A DNA stretch of 11,610 bases from Bacteroidales bacterium UBA3382 (GCA_002358965.1 DEPW01000146.1:9995-21604), one strand, 5' to 3'; shown: positions 1-9,203, numbered from the stretch's first letter. Notes: generated by a model not told the origin, from the letters alone. Program-made: numbers and translations.

Positions 1-857
1 TAAGTAGCCGTCATATTGGAAGGGGTGACTGCCACATGGACGGTATTTGTCCCGACATCCGAATACGACAGGGTGAAAGTGAGTTCCTCCGCCTCAGAAA
101 TCGTCCTTGCGGCAAGACGCTCCATCGGTGTGGTCATGGAGCCGTCTTCCACCGATATTCCGTAGGCTACGAGAAGATACTCCTTGTCAGGTTCGAGTCC
201 GTTTACGACAATATTGTTCTGCTCTCCCTGCAAAAGCTCCTGAGCCAGGTAGTCAGGCAAAGAGATACCGGCCTCGAAAGCGCCCGTGCTCAGAATCACG
301 GTAACCGCATCGTGAATTTCCGCGTCGCTCGCCTCACCGTACTTGGAACCGTCCAGCAAAGTCGCATAATAACGGGTATCGGCATTCGAAGGCACCACGC
401 TATAAACGATGGATTCCTGCGTCGAACCCGTTACGGTCAGCTCGAAAGAGCAGTTCTCTCCGGAAGTATTGAGTCCGAGAGTCTGCACTTCCGAATACAC
501 GCCCTCCTCGGATACCGCAGCTGCGGCCACATAGAATATCTCGCCTGCGGTAAGGTTGGATATCGTGACATTCTGCTCAGGGACAGGCACCTTGACACCG
601 CCCGTAAGAATCGCATTGGCCGAAGGGACCTGCGAAAGGTCGTTCAGCCTGACATACGCCATCTCGGCCGCATCGGTGGAAACCATGCTGAAGACCACCG
701 AATTCATATCGGACGAGACATACTCCAAAGCCACCGTAGGGACTGTCGTCTGATCGTCCGGCTCTTCCGGCTTCTCATTATCCTTGGTACATGACAATGC
801 GAAAAGCATCAATGACGCCAAAGATATCTTCAAAACAAACAATAAACCGTTTTTCAT
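1..857 (-). CDS. Surface lipoprotein with fibronectin-III-like repeats (partial, 3' end outside window)
   Basis: The frame is open from an ATG at 857 down to the window edge (285 codons, no stop). Seen: a lipoprotein signal peptide of about 22 residues ending in FALSC with the acylated Cys at 23, followed by a charged stretch (TKDNEKPEEPDD) resembling the Bacteroidetes lipoprotein export signal. Then come repeated beta-rich units of about 100-120 residues: roughly 40-130, 136-253 and the start of a third at 258. Each begins with alternating hydrophobic residues (FELTVTGS, FTLSYSD) and the complete ones end in a GLEPDKEY-LLVAYGIS type segment, as in FN3-like folds. The second unit contains a YYATLLDG segment common in Bacteroidales lipoproteins. 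It lies 34 bases after the upstream lipoprotein gene with no promoter between, so it is probably the second gene of that operon. Likely outer-membrane and surface-exposed; the ligand is unknown. The start is well supported by the signal peptide. Confidence 0.85.
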   Translation of the reverse strand, partial: MKNGLLFVLKISLASLMLFALSCTKDNEKPEEPDDQTTVPTVALEYVSSDMNSVVFSMVSTDAAEMAYVRLNDLSQVPSANAILTGGVKVPVPEQNVTISNLTAGEIFYVAAAAVSEEGVYSEVQTLGLNTSGENCSFELTVTGSTQESIVYSVVPSNADTRYYATLLDGSKYGEASDAEIHDAVTVILSTGAFEAGISLPDYLAQELLQGEQNNIVVNGLEPDKEYLLVAYGISVEDGSMTTPMERLAARTISEAEELTFTLSYSDVGTNTVHVAVTPSNMTAT

Positions 858-891
858 GAATCGCTATTTTAATTTCGTTAATAATATTTCT

Positions 892-1932
892 TTAATTCAA
901 ATCCTCTTCAGAGCCCTCTTCGGGATCCTCTTCGACAATTATCCTCGGAACCAATTTGTAAAGCAGGTATCCGTAAGGCATATAGGCCTTGGAGCCGTCA
1001 TAGTTGGAAAGCACGAAACCGAAACGGTCCTGATCCCCGAAATATTCGGCGTTGTAGTCCGGCCACCAGGTCTTAAGGCATCTGAACAGCACAAAGTCGC
1101 CATCCCTCTTGATTTCGTAAGTCACTTCGCGGGTATATGTCTCGTTCGCTATATCTTCCACCACCATGATTCCGGTGTCTTCGTCATACTCGTATTTGCC
1201 ATAAACGCGCACTACGCCGGCCTGTCCGGCAGGGGTCTTCTGGCCATCGGTGACATCTATCTCGCCGTTCACTATGGTAACTTCGTAGAAGGTAGTAAGC
1301 ATATCGGTTTCGACATACTCGAAGCCCAGGGCATCATCCGGCGAAATAGGGTTGTCCGGATTCGCCATGTTGTGATCCAGGGCATACTGGTCGGCGAACT
1401 CGCCGGCTGTGATGCAGTTACTCCACAGCTCTCCATGGTATTCGGGGTTCACTTCGTTGAACTTCGTTTCAACCCTGTCGAACTCGCAGATCGTGGCTTT
1501 CCAGAAAGAGTCTTCCAATTCGGAAGCGAGGACCTTTGTAGGATTAGGCTGCTTCACCGTGAACAAAGCAGGCTCGGCAGCATTGGAATAGATGACGGAC
1601 ACGCCGACTTCCCGGTCTTCACCCATATTTTGATCGACATTGAACGAGATGGTGCGGGCAACCGTGTCATAAACGAATGTATTGACCCAAGGTTCCGGCG
1701 ACACCGCCTCGATCTCTCCGTCAGGAACCGGAGACTCGATCGTATAGCCTATCGAATAGGTCCCGGGCCTTGAGAGTGTCTGCACCGCATTGGTATCCAG
1801 CACGATCACAGACTCCACATCAGGCGTAGGATCTTCATCGGCAGGCTTTTCCGGCTCTTCCTTTTCGGAACATGAAACAGCCCCCAAGCAGGCAACCGCC
1901 AGGAGGGCAAAATGAACTAACAAATTTTTCAT
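892..1932 (-). CDS. Lipoprotein with BACON-like domain
   Basis: Encodes 346 aa from the ATG at 1932. A longer reading to 1974 would overlap the -7 promoter box and would put 14 residues before the signal peptide, so it is rejected. Seen: a signal peptide with lipobox AVSC (Cys21), then acidic residues (SEKEEPEKPADEDP) resembling the Bacteroidetes surface-export signal. Residues about 41-128 form a BACON-like beta domain (PEPWVN around Trp82, ISFNVDQN, Arg107, closing FTVKQ). The remainder (about 135-330) has alternating hydrophobic strands, several Trp and Tyr residues and no family I recognise; the tail is very acidic (EEDPEEGSEEDLN). BACON domains are known from Bacteroidetes surface proteins, often linked to glycan or mucin binding. 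A binding role here is inference, and no glycan-utilisation susC/susD genes are visible. First gene of a lipoprotein pair. Confidence 0.85.
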   Translation of the reverse strand: MKNLLVHFALLAVACLGAVSCSEKEEPEKPADEDPTPDVESVIVLDTNAVQTLSRPGTYSIGYTIESPVPDGEIEAVSPEPWVNTFVYDTVARTISFNVDQNMGEDREVGVSVIYSNAAEPALFTVKQPNPTKVLASELEDSFWKATICEFDRVETKFNEVNPEYHGELWSNCITAGEFADQYALDHNMANPDNPISPDDALGFEYVETDMLTTFYEVTIVNGEIDVTDGQKTPAGQAGVVRVYGKYEYDEDTGIMVVEDIANETYTREVTYEIKRDGDFVLFRCLKTWWPDYNAEYFGDQDRFGFVLSNYDGSKAYMPYGYLLYKLVPRIIVEEDPEEGSEEDLN

Positions 1933-1971
1933 TATCTTACGGTTTTGGTTATTAACAAGTTTAGTCAACCG

Positions 1972-2003
1972 CAAAGATAAAAAAATATAAAGAATAATTA
2001 CAA
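1972..2003 (-). promoter_or_regulatory. Bacteroidetes-type promoter of the lipoprotein operon
   Basis: On the minus strand, TATCTTTG at 1979-1972 matches the Bacteroidetes -7 consensus TAnnTTTG. ATTG ends at 2001, giving a 21-base spacer to a -33-like TTG. The -7 box ends 40 bases before the ATG at 1932, which predicts a leader of roughly 33 bases. It lies in the A/T-rich gap after the stop codon of the addA-like gene. No convincing terminator hairpin is visible in that gap, so some read-through from the repair operon is possible. Confidence 0.65.
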
Positions 2004-2021
2004 TTTTAATCGAAAAAATCG

Positions 2022-4997
2022 CTATACACGGATTATTTTCCCGTCATCGACATACCAGAGATACCCCTTCACATCCTCATAACCCATCGCCGCCATCAGC
2101 CTCATATAGCGTCCGACCTGCTTTTCGTGGCTCTTTTCCGGCTTGCCGAATTTGTAGTCCACGACGACTGCGGATTTTCCGCAGACGAGCACCCTGTCCG
2201 GACGGCTTACGCGTCCTCCGGGCTCTATTATCTCTATTTCGTTGAGGACATCGTATTTTCCCGTAAACCAGCCATAAGTCTCGACGGACGCCACCGCCCG
2301 CGAGATCTCTTCGCGGAAGGCAGGCATATCGGCATCCGCTATGTCTCCTTGCGACAATGCCTGCAAAAGGGCCGCATCGATATCTTCCGCCGAACCTATT
2401 GCCGACATGACCGAATGCAGCACCTGGCCGCGCCCGCGTCTGGAACCGGCATCCGAAAAATAATCATAACTGTCGTAGGACAGCATGAGCCTGTCATCGG
2501 AGGTCTCGGTGGAAAAACCGGCAAGTACCGGACCGGCGGCCTCCTTCGATGCAGGGGCATCCTCTTTCACTGTCCATTCCCCGAAATCGAACACATCCCC
2601 TTCTCCCCGGGCCTCTACGCAGAAACGGTACAGGTATTCGGAAATCAGGGTATCGGCCCCCTTTTCCCCTGTAAGGAACTTTTTCGTCAGCGGCTTTGTG
2701 ATCACTATCAGCTCGTCGACACTCCTTGTAAAGGCGACATACGCAAGATTGAAACTGTCCACCCGGCACAGTTCCACTTCGTCGAGATACTCGTCTTTGA
2801 ACAGGGTCTTTTCAGAATCGGCATTAAGATTGAAAGGCACGAGTATCTCTTCGCCGAAATATTTGCTGTCCGTTTTCAGCCACTTCCAGTTCCCTTTATT
2901 TCCTGCAGGATACAGGGGCATTTCAAAATACGGCAATATCACGGCCGCGAAATCAAGACCTTTGGACTTGTGTATCGTCATCACCTTCACCGCCGAATCC
3001 GTTTGCGCGGCAGGCACCAATGCCTCACGGCCGTTAACATCCCACCATGAAAGGAATTTGCGCACATCGTCGCCTTCCGTAGCTACAAAATCGTTGACAT
3101 TGTCGAGGAACGCATAGATATGGGCCGTTTCAGGGATCTTGAGTTCCTCCGGGATGGATGAAAAGATGTCCTCGCACATCCGGTACAGGGATTTTCCCTG
3201 CAAATGAGCCTGTGAAGATTCCCTGAGCATGCGCACCGCATGTCCGACACATACTGACGCGCCCAGATACATGCAGTCCTCCGATACGGTCGGAATGCCC
3301 TGTTCCTTCAGCAAATCCACTATGAGACGGCCGTCATTGTTCGTCCTGACAAGGATGGCGATGTCGGAAAGGGCGTAACCGTTACCGTGCAGCCTGCTCA
3401 CTGCCTCTATGACACAATCGCCCTGCGTCATGGCTTCGTCGGAACCATTACGGAAAAACCTGACATGCACATGCCCACCGCCGGCCTTTCCTTCACGCTT
3501 CGCCGGGATACCCTGCCGCACATCCGAAAACACGGCCGACAGCATCCTGGAGCCCGAGCGTTCCACGGCATAAGTAAAGAAATCGTTATTGAAACCGACG
3601 ATCTCGCGGCGGCTGCGCCAGTTGTCGTTCAAAGACTCGTAACGCACATTGAAACGGTCTGCGACTTCCTTTCCGAGTATGCGCCAGTCTCCGGAACGCC
3701 ACCGGTATATGCTCTGCTTGACATCGCCTACTATGAGGGTCTCGTTCCCCTGTGATACGGAGTTGGACACAAGGGGAAGGAAATTGTGCCACTGAAGCCT
3801 CGATGTGTCCTGGAACTCGTCCAGCATGAAATCCTCGTATACAGTCCCGAGTTTCTCATAAATGAAAGGCGTATCGTCATCGGAGATGATTTCGGACAGT
3901 CTCTGGTTGGTATCGTCAAGCATCACTTTGTTGGAATCCTTCAATATGGCGTCCACCTCCGCCATTATGTCGGACATCACCCCGAGCTTGAAAAGCAGGG
4001 GACGGATCCTGAGCGCCGTGCAGTAGACGGAATAGTTTTCGCCGTAACAATCCGAAAGCCGCACCAATACGGGATTCAGCGCGCCGTAAAGCGCGATGAT
4101 TTCGTTCCGCCTCGGAGAAGTCCTGACTGTCCATTCTTCACCGCCGGCATCGGCCAGTTCCAACAAAGAGGATACCCCTTTATTATAATAAGATGTGCCG
4201 GAGCTTATGCCGACGAGTGCCTTGAACGGGGAAGAGCTTTTGCCGCGAAAATCCTCGGGCGACAAGGATGCGTCCTCGATGATGCCGAGGGCCTGAGCGG
4301 CCAGCGACGACGCCTGCCTCTCGAATGACGAAACTATTTCGGCGCAATGCCTCCTTACGACAGATATCCTGTCTTTCGAAAACATGTCGCCATACCGCGC
4401 CCCGGCGCTCTTCAGACGGAATTCCTCGCTGAAGATGTCCATTTTGGAATCTTTCAGTATTTCCTTCACATTCCAGTCCTTATTGTCCGCTATGGATTCC
4501 ATTGCAGTATCGACAAGCCACGCCAGCAATTCCGAATCCTTACCGGAGCCGTCTATCGAGTCCATGACCATGTCTATGCCCTCGAAGAAAACGGCCTTTC
4601 TGTCCAGATCCACCGAATAAGAGCCGTACAGTCCGAGTTCGCGGGCGAAAGCCCTCATCGTCCTCTGGAAGAACCGGTCGATGGTACTTACGGAAAATGC
4701 GCCGTAGTCGTTAAGCATCCTTCGCAGGATATCCTTCGCCCTCAGGGTCATCTGAGGGACCGAAAGGCCGTTGGCGGAAGCGACATCTTCGCAATATTCC
4801 GGAGTTTCCTTGGAAACGGCCAGACTGTAAAGCTTTTCCAATATCCTCGATTTCATCTCTTCCGTGGCCTTGTTCGTAAAAGTCACGGCGAGGATATGCC
4901 GGTAGGCGTATTCGCTCCTGAAGAGCCGGGTTATATATTCCTTGGCGAGCCTGTAAGTCTTCCCGGAGCCGGCCGAGGCACTGTATACTTTCAACAT
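2022..4997 (-). CDS. addA: AddA/RecB-like UvrD-family helicase with C-terminal PD-(D/E)XK nuclease
   Basis: Encodes 991 aa. It is the motor and nuclease subunit of an AddAB-type complex that unwinds and resects double-strand ends for RecA loading. All superfamily 1 helicase motifs are visible: Walker A AGSGKT (9-14), motif Ia AVTFTNKA (37-44), Walker B/DEFQDT (393-398), motif III GDVKQSIYRWR (424-434), motif IV NWRSRRE (459-465), motif V TIHKSKG (674-680), and motif VI YVAFTRS (753-759). The C-terminal RecB-type nuclease has His861, Asp934 (RPDRV), Asp947-x-Lys949 (DYK) and Gln960, so it looks catalytically intact. The ATG at 4997 is chosen because the ORF upstream of it (to 5036) lies inside the addB-like gene and the protein then starts directly at the Walker A strand. 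This leaves no N-terminal Q-motif extension. The start overlaps the stop of the upstream gene as ATGTTGA, indicating translational coupling. A distant RecB homologue is the only serious alternative name. Confidence 0.9.
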   Translation of the reverse strand: MLKVYSASAGSGKTYRLAKEYITRLFRSEYAYRHILAVTFTNKATEEMKSRILEKLYSLAVSKETPEYCEDVASANGLSVPQMTLRAKDILRRMLNDYGAFSVSTIDRFFQRTMRAFARELGLYGSYSVDLDRKAVFFEGIDMVMDSIDGSGKDSELLAWLVDTAMESIADNKDWNVKEILKDSKMDIFSEEFRLKSAGARYGDMFSKDRISVVRRHCAEIVSSFERQASSLAAQALGIIEDASLSPEDFRGKSSSPFKALVGISSGTSYYNKGVSSLLELADAGGEEWTVRTSPRRNEIIALYGALNPVLVRLSDCYGENYSVYCTALRIRPLLFKLGVMSDIMAEVDAILKDSNKVMLDDTNQRLSEIISDDDTPFIYEKLGTVYEDFMLDEFQDTSRLQWHNFLPLVSNSVSQGNETLIVGDVKQSIYRWRSGDWRILGKEVADRFNVRYESLNDNWRSRREIVGFNNDFFTYAVERSGSRMLSAVFSDVRQGIPAKREGKAGGGHVHVRFFRNGSDEAMTQGDCVIEAVSRLHGNGYALSDIAILVRTNNDGRLIVDLLKEQGIPTVSEDCMYLGASVCVGHAVRMLRESSQAHLQGKSLYRMCEDIFSSIPEELKIPETAHIYAFLDNVNDFVATEGDDVRKFLSWWDVNGREALVPAAQTDSAVKVMTIHKSKGLDFAAVILPYFEMPLYPAGNKGNWKWLKTDSKYFGEEILVPFNLNADSEKTLFKDEYLDEVELCRVDSFNLAYVAFTRSVDELIVITKPLTKKFLTGEKGADTLISEYLYRFCVEARGEGDVFDFGEWTVKEDAPASKEAAGPVLAGFSTETSDDRLMLSYDSYDYFSDAGSRRGRGQVLHSVMSAIGSAEDIDAALLQALSQGDIADADMPAFREEISRAVASVETYGWFTGKYDVLNEIEIIEPGGRVSRPDRVLVCGKSAVVVDYKFGKPEKSHEKQVGRYMRLMAAMGYEDVKGYLWYVDDGKIIRV

Positions 4998-7801
4998 TTT
5001 ATTTCCGTTTTTTTGCAAATCGAAAAAAAGTCGCAATTGCCGCAGTTCTTTTCAAGGCCTGCCCTGAAAGGGACAGCCGGGTCAAGGATCTCCCTTATCA
5101 TATCCTTCAGATGAGTTTCAAAAGCGGGATACCCGCATTCCCTTTCGAACTCCAGTTTTTCGGGAACCGACTTCAGCATCTGCTTTAAAGAATACACATA
5201 ATTCATTTTCGGAAGCGGCTTCAAAGGCCCGGGAAAATGATCCAGGGCATATTGGTAGACGAACATCTGAAGCAGGATGTACGGGCGGGAGTTGTTCATG
5301 GTATCGAACACTTTTGCGACATCTCCTTTATAGTCGAGACTGACGCTTCCCGTCTTGTAATCTATGATCCTCAGCCCGCCGTCCACGACATCCAGCCTGT
5401 CGATATATCCGCCGACGCGCACAAGGCGGCCGTCGTCCAGATCCAAATCCGCATGAAAACAGCTTTCGAGACTTGCGATTTTAAACGGAGCGAAATCCCG
5501 GTCTATCTCCAAAGTCCTTTTCACGAGCCTCATTATCACTTCGCGGTTAACGAGATTGAGTCCGCGGATTTCACGGCTGGAAGTCTCTTTCTCGAAGACA
5601 GCGTCGGCTGTTTTCCTTATGTCGTCCCGGGATATCGCGGCAAGATCCGACGCCGTCACTTTCCTGCCTTCGAAAGGCCTGTACAGGGAGCACATCACGC
5701 CATGGTACCAGCTGCCGAATTTGCCCGGATCGAGATCGTCGACGATTTCCCCGTCCACCGGCTCTTCCAAGACATATTTGAAATAAAACTTCAGCGGACA
5801 GGAAATATAATCGTTCAACAGGCTCGGGGAAAAGATTTTCCTTTCTTTCAGGAATCTTTCCTCCAGGACCCTCATCGTCCCGGGCGATTTTTCGATTACC
5901 GGAGGCTCCACTGACGGCATCTGGCCGGAACGCAACGGGACTTCGGCCCTTGAAAAACGCACCTTGTCGGAATAGAGATATTCGAGCTGTTTCACATAAC
6001 GGCTTTCGCCTCCCGCTTTTATGCCGCCTACCCTCGAATCGGTTATCAGCCAGACTTTGTCCGCCCTGGAGACAAGACGGTAGAAGTAATAGGCCCACAT
6101 GGCGTCCTCGTACTCATAGACAGGAAGCCCGAACCCTTTGCGCAATATATAAGGTATGAAAGAATTGTCTGCGCTCCGTGAAGGGAAGATGCCTTCGTTC
6201 ATCGAGGTTATGATTACATTCCTGAAATCAAGGGCGCGCGTCTCCAGAGGCCCCATGATCTGCAATCCCGCAAGGGGTTCGCCTTTGAACGGGACGGATA
6301 TGCCGGAGACTATGGCCTCGAGCAGCCTGAACCATGTGGCTGGCTTTACAGGCAGGCGCATGTCGGCAAGTCTCACAACGGAAGAATAGTATCTCTTTAC
6401 GAATTCCCTTTCCTTTCCGTCCCCGAGCTTGCCGAGCTCCCAAAGGACATCTTTGCAGTAGGCCTCGAGAGCCCTTGTGGAATCCTGGCTGTCCGCATCG
6501 TCGATTACAGGCCGGAAAACCAGGGCGAGCAATGGCGTAACGGCCAGGAACGACGGCTCGACATAGACGATGTTCTGCCTGAACATCCGCACTGTCACAT
6601 CCTGCACATTGTCCTGTCCGCTCAGATATCTGTGCCCGAGCAAATCCAGCACCGGTCTGTGATAGAACTTGGTCCCGGACGATGTCTTCCTGCACCCGAA
6701 CTGCAAATCCTTCAGCGAGGACATGAACGAAGCGAGAGCCGAGCCGGACATCGGACAGCCCATAGTCACATTTATCGTCCCGGCATTCAACGGCACCGAA
6801 TCGAGCAGAGGTTCGAGCAGAGAACTGTCCGGCAGCATCACAGCAGTCTCCCTCCCTATTTTCCCTCCGAGCGAGTCCAATATCTTTCCTGCGCATTTCG
6901 CCCCGGCAACGGCAAAAGCTACGGATACCGCGACGACCTCCGGATAAGCCTCGTCATCATCCTCCAAGGGGCAGGACGGCGGGAACTCTTTGATGTTTGC
7001 GCGCATGAACAAAGACGCCGCATTGCTTTCATCCTTGAGCATCCCGCCGAAGAAATCCCAGTGGAAATCCGCTTTTCCGTCTTTGCGAAGCCGCCTCAAC
7101 AGGACTTTTTCGCACTCGTTAAGGGCGTTCAGTCCGACGAACACCGCTTTGGAGTATCCTGGAAGAGGATCGTCGGCGCAAGCGAGTATCTTCTCCGCCG
7201 TTTTACGGTACAGCATTCCGTCATAAGATATGCCTTCCTTCAAGAGCCTCCGGTTGAACTCTTCATAGAGCGGATACATCAGGCTCCAGTTGCCATGGAA
7301 GACCTTCTTGACATGGCTGACATTGCCTTGCGCCGTCTTAAAATAATGTCCCCAGAAACGGCGTATCGCTTCTTTCTGGGTATCGGTAAGATAACTGAAA
7401 TCGTCCTTCAGCGCGTCCAGGTCGGAGACATTCATGAAAAGATGCCTGGCGTCGGCCATATATTTGTCGACATCATTGAAATCCGCTATCAGCGTATCCC
7501 CCCAGAATACGAATTCGTCCAGACTCTCCGGTTCCGGGACGAGTTCCGAATAACAGGAATAAAGCCTCATCAGGAGTGTAATCCTGTCAGCCGCCTTCAG
7601 GTCGGAAATCCTGGCGAAGAGTTCGTTTATCGTGACAAGATCCGGAGAGAAAAGCGGCTTTCCGATCATCTCCGAAAGGTATTGGCGGAAAAACACAGCC
7701 GCCCTCCGGCTCGGGAACACGAAACATATCCGTTCCCCGGCTTCCAATGCGTCTTTGTACATCCCGGCCACCTGCCGCAGAAAAGGCGTCCTTCCTCCCA
7801 T
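4991..7801 (-). CDS. addB: AddB-like PD-(D/E)XK nuclease subunit with probable Fe-S cluster
   Basis: Encodes 936 aa, the second subunit of the AddAB-type helicase-nuclease. The N-terminal half resembles the degenerate helicase of AddB/RecC: a FVFPSRRAAVFF strand (27-38) sits where a Walker A might lie, but no GxGKT is present, so no ATPase is expected. A conserved IMGPLETRALDF..VIITSMNEGIFP block lies at 515-540. The C-terminal nuclease has His700 (GSWYHG), Asp801 (GGYIDRLD), Asp814-x-Lys816 (IDYKTG) and Gln845. Cys668 (ISCPLKFYF) plus Cys920, Cys923 and Cys929 (CGNCDFFSIC) form the four-cysteine arrangement known to hold a 4Fe-4S cluster in AddB. The ATG at 7801 is preferred over an in-frame TTG at 7831, which lies inside pgi. 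It starts 10 bases after the pgi stop and overlaps addA by 7 bases. The family name is confident; activity is inferred. Confidence 0.88.
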   Translation of the reverse strand: MGGRTPFLRQVAGMYKDALEAGERICFVFPSRRAAVFFRQYLSEMIGKPLFSPDLVTINELFARISDLKAADRITLLMRLYSCYSELVPEPESLDEFVFWGDTLIADFNDVDKYMADARHLFMNVSDLDALKDDFSYLTDTQKEAIRRFWGHYFKTAQGNVSHVKKVFHGNWSLMYPLYEEFNRRLLKEGISYDGMLYRKTAEKILACADDPLPGYSKAVFVGLNALNECEKVLLRRLRKDGKADFHWDFFGGMLKDESNAASLFMRANIKEFPPSCPLEDDDEAYPEVVAVSVAFAVAGAKCAGKILDSLGGKIGRETAVMLPDSSLLEPLLDSVPLNAGTINVTMGCPMSGSALASFMSSLKDLQFGCRKTSSGTKFYHRPVLDLLGHRYLSGQDNVQDVTVRMFRQNIVYVEPSFLAVTPLLALVFRPVIDDADSQDSTRALEAYCKDVLWELGKLGDGKEREFVKRYYSSVVRLADMRLPVKPATWFRLLEAIVSGISVPFKGEPLAGLQIMGPLETRALDFRNVIITSMNEGIFPSRSADNSFIPYILRKGFGLPVYEYEDAMWAYYFYRLVSRADKVWLITDSRVGGIKAGGESRYVKQLEYLYSDKVRFSRAEVPLRSGQMPSVEPPVIEKSPGTMRVLEERFLKERKIFSPSLLNDYISCPLKFYFKYVLEEPVDGEIVDDLDPGKFGSWYHGVMCSLYRPFEGRKVTASDLAAISRDDIRKTADAVFEKETSSREIRGLNLVNREVIMRLVKRTLEIDRDFAPFKIASLESCFHADLDLDDGRLVRVGGYIDRLDVVDGGLRIIDYKTGSVSLDYKGDVAKVFDTMNNSRPYILLQMFVYQYALDHFPGPLKPLPKMNYVYSLKQMLKSVPEKLEFERECGYPAFETHLKDMIREILDPAVPFRAGLEKNCGNCDFFSICKKTEIKC

Positions 7802-7811
7802 GGCGCAAAGG

Positions 7812-9164
7812 CTATCTGCCCATATTGTCAAGTCTGTCCCTCAGTGCCGCGCCTTCGGTTTCGTATCCCGGCTTGCCCAAAAGGGCGAACATGTTCCTCT
7901 TGTAAGCCTCAACTCCCGGCTGGTCGAACGGATTGACTCCAAGCATGTAAGCGCTTATTCCGCATGCTGCCTCGAAGAAATAGAACGCACTGCCGATATT
8001 GAACTCGTCCACTCTCTCGATCGACAGCAGCATCTGCGGCACTCCGCCATCGATGTGTGCAAGACGGGTTCCCTGCTCGGCCATCCGGTTGCATTCCTCC
8101 ACCCGCCTGGAAGCCATGAAGTTGAGCCCGTCAAGATTGTCCGGGTCGGTATTGATCATAAGTTTGCGGTTGCTGTTCTCCACCGACACGACAGTTTCCA
8201 TCAGGATGCGTTCCCCGTCCTGGATATATTGCCCCATCGAATGCAGGTCCGTGGTGAAATTGACGGATGCCGGGAAGATTCCTTTCCCGTCCTTGCCTTC
8301 CGACTCTCCGAAAAGCTGCTTCCACCATTCTCCGAGATAAACCAGCTTCGGATTGAAAGACACCAGTATCTCCACTTTGTATCCTTTGGAATACAGCAGA
8401 TTCCTCATTGCCGCATACTTCAGCGCAGGATTGTCGGCCGAGGCTTTCATACAGGCCTTTTCAGCCTCTGCAGCACCTGCGAGCATTGCCCTGACATCGT
8501 ATCCGGCAAGCGTTATCGGAAGGAGACCTACCGGAGTCAGTACCGAGAAACGGCCGCCTACATTGTCTTCGATCACGAAAGTCCTGTAACCTTCCGTATC
8601 CGAAAGCTTCTTCAATGCACCTTTCGCCTTGTCGGTCACCGCCACTATGCGGCGCGAAGCGGCCTGCTTGCCGTAACGGTCTTCTATGAAATTCTTGACC
8701 AGGCGGAAAGCCACTGCCGGCTCCGTGGTAGTCCCCGATTTGGAGATGACGACGGCGGCAACGGACCTCTGCAGCATCATATCGAGAAGTTCGGCGAGAT
8801 AGTCCTCGGAAAGGTTGTTGCCGGCAAAGACGACATCCAACTTTCCGGCTTTGCGCGTCAAATGCGACCGGAACGAATGCGACAGGGCCTCTATGGCGCA
8901 TTTTGCACCGAGATAAGAGCCTCCTATGCCGATGACGACCACTGTGTCGATACCGGCTCCGAGCCATTCGTCCCTGATCTGTTCGAACTGCCGCACGAGA
9001 GCCTCCGGAGTCCGCGAAGGAAGATGTTTCCATCCGAGAAAATCGTTTCCCGCACCGGTCTCCGCATCCAATACTTCATAAGCCTCAAGGGCTTTGCCCA
9101 TACAAGCCTGATAATCGCCGTCGCTGACGAAAGGACGGCAACCGTCCAGATTGATTTTAACCAT
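7812..9164 (-). CDS. pgi: Glucose-6-phosphate isomerase
   Basis: Encodes 450 aa, the short bacterial form (about 445-450 aa). It interconverts glucose-6-phosphate and fructose-6-phosphate in glycolysis and gluconeogenesis, in the cytoplasm. Seen: IGIGGS (78-83), the phosphate-binding SKSGTTTE (141-148), the first signature DNVGGRFSVLTPVG (200-213, with Arg205), LFGESEGKDGKG (284-295) containing the likely catalytic Glu, DLHSMGQ with His308, and the second signature GVNPFDQPGVEAYK (409-422) with Lys422. The ATG at 9164 begins MVKINLDG. A longer reading to 9215 would run across the -7 box and is rejected. It is the first gene of a minus-strand operon with addB and addA, an unexpected partnership of a core metabolic enzyme with DNA repair. 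Intact, with no odd residues seen. Confidence 0.97.
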   Translation of the reverse strand: MVKINLDGCRPFVSDGDYQACMGKALEAYEVLDAETGAGNDFLGWKHLPSRTPEALVRQFEQIRDEWLGAGIDTVVVIGIGGSYLGAKCAIEALSHSFRSHLTRKAGKLDVVFAGNNLSEDYLAELLDMMLQRSVAAVVISKSGTTTEPAVAFRLVKNFIEDRYGKQAASRRIVAVTDKAKGALKKLSDTEGYRTFVIEDNVGGRFSVLTPVGLLPITLAGYDVRAMLAGAAEAEKACMKASADNPALKYAAMRNLLYSKGYKVEILVSFNPKLVYLGEWWKQLFGESEGKDGKGIFPASVNFTTDLHSMGQYIQDGERILMETVVSVENSNRKLMINTDPDNLDGLNFMASRRVEECNRMAEQGTRLAHIDGGVPQMLLSIERVDEFNIGSAFYFFEAACGISAYMLGVNPFDQPGVEAYKRNMFALLGKPGYETEGAALRDRLDNMGR

Positions 9165-9203
9165 AATACAAATTTTTAAGCCGGCACAATGCCGCATTAC
9201 TGA

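Noticed and set aside
36..1773. Long plus-strand open frames opposite the two lipoprotein genes
   Set aside because: They are antisense shadows. The minus strand shows signal peptides, lipoboxes and domain repeats, whereas the plus frames give Arg/His-rich sequences with no recognisable family.
7802..7831. Extended addB start at TTG 7831
   Set aside because: It overlaps the end of pgi and adds ten residues without similarity. The ATG at 7801 sits right before the conserved TPFLRQVA start.
2127..7936. Several plus-strand open frames of 120-430 codons opposite addA and addB
   Set aside because: The opposite strand encodes full motif sets for a helicase and two nucleases. The plus frames have low-complexity, Arg/His/Gln-rich composition typical of antisense reading of GC-moderate genes.
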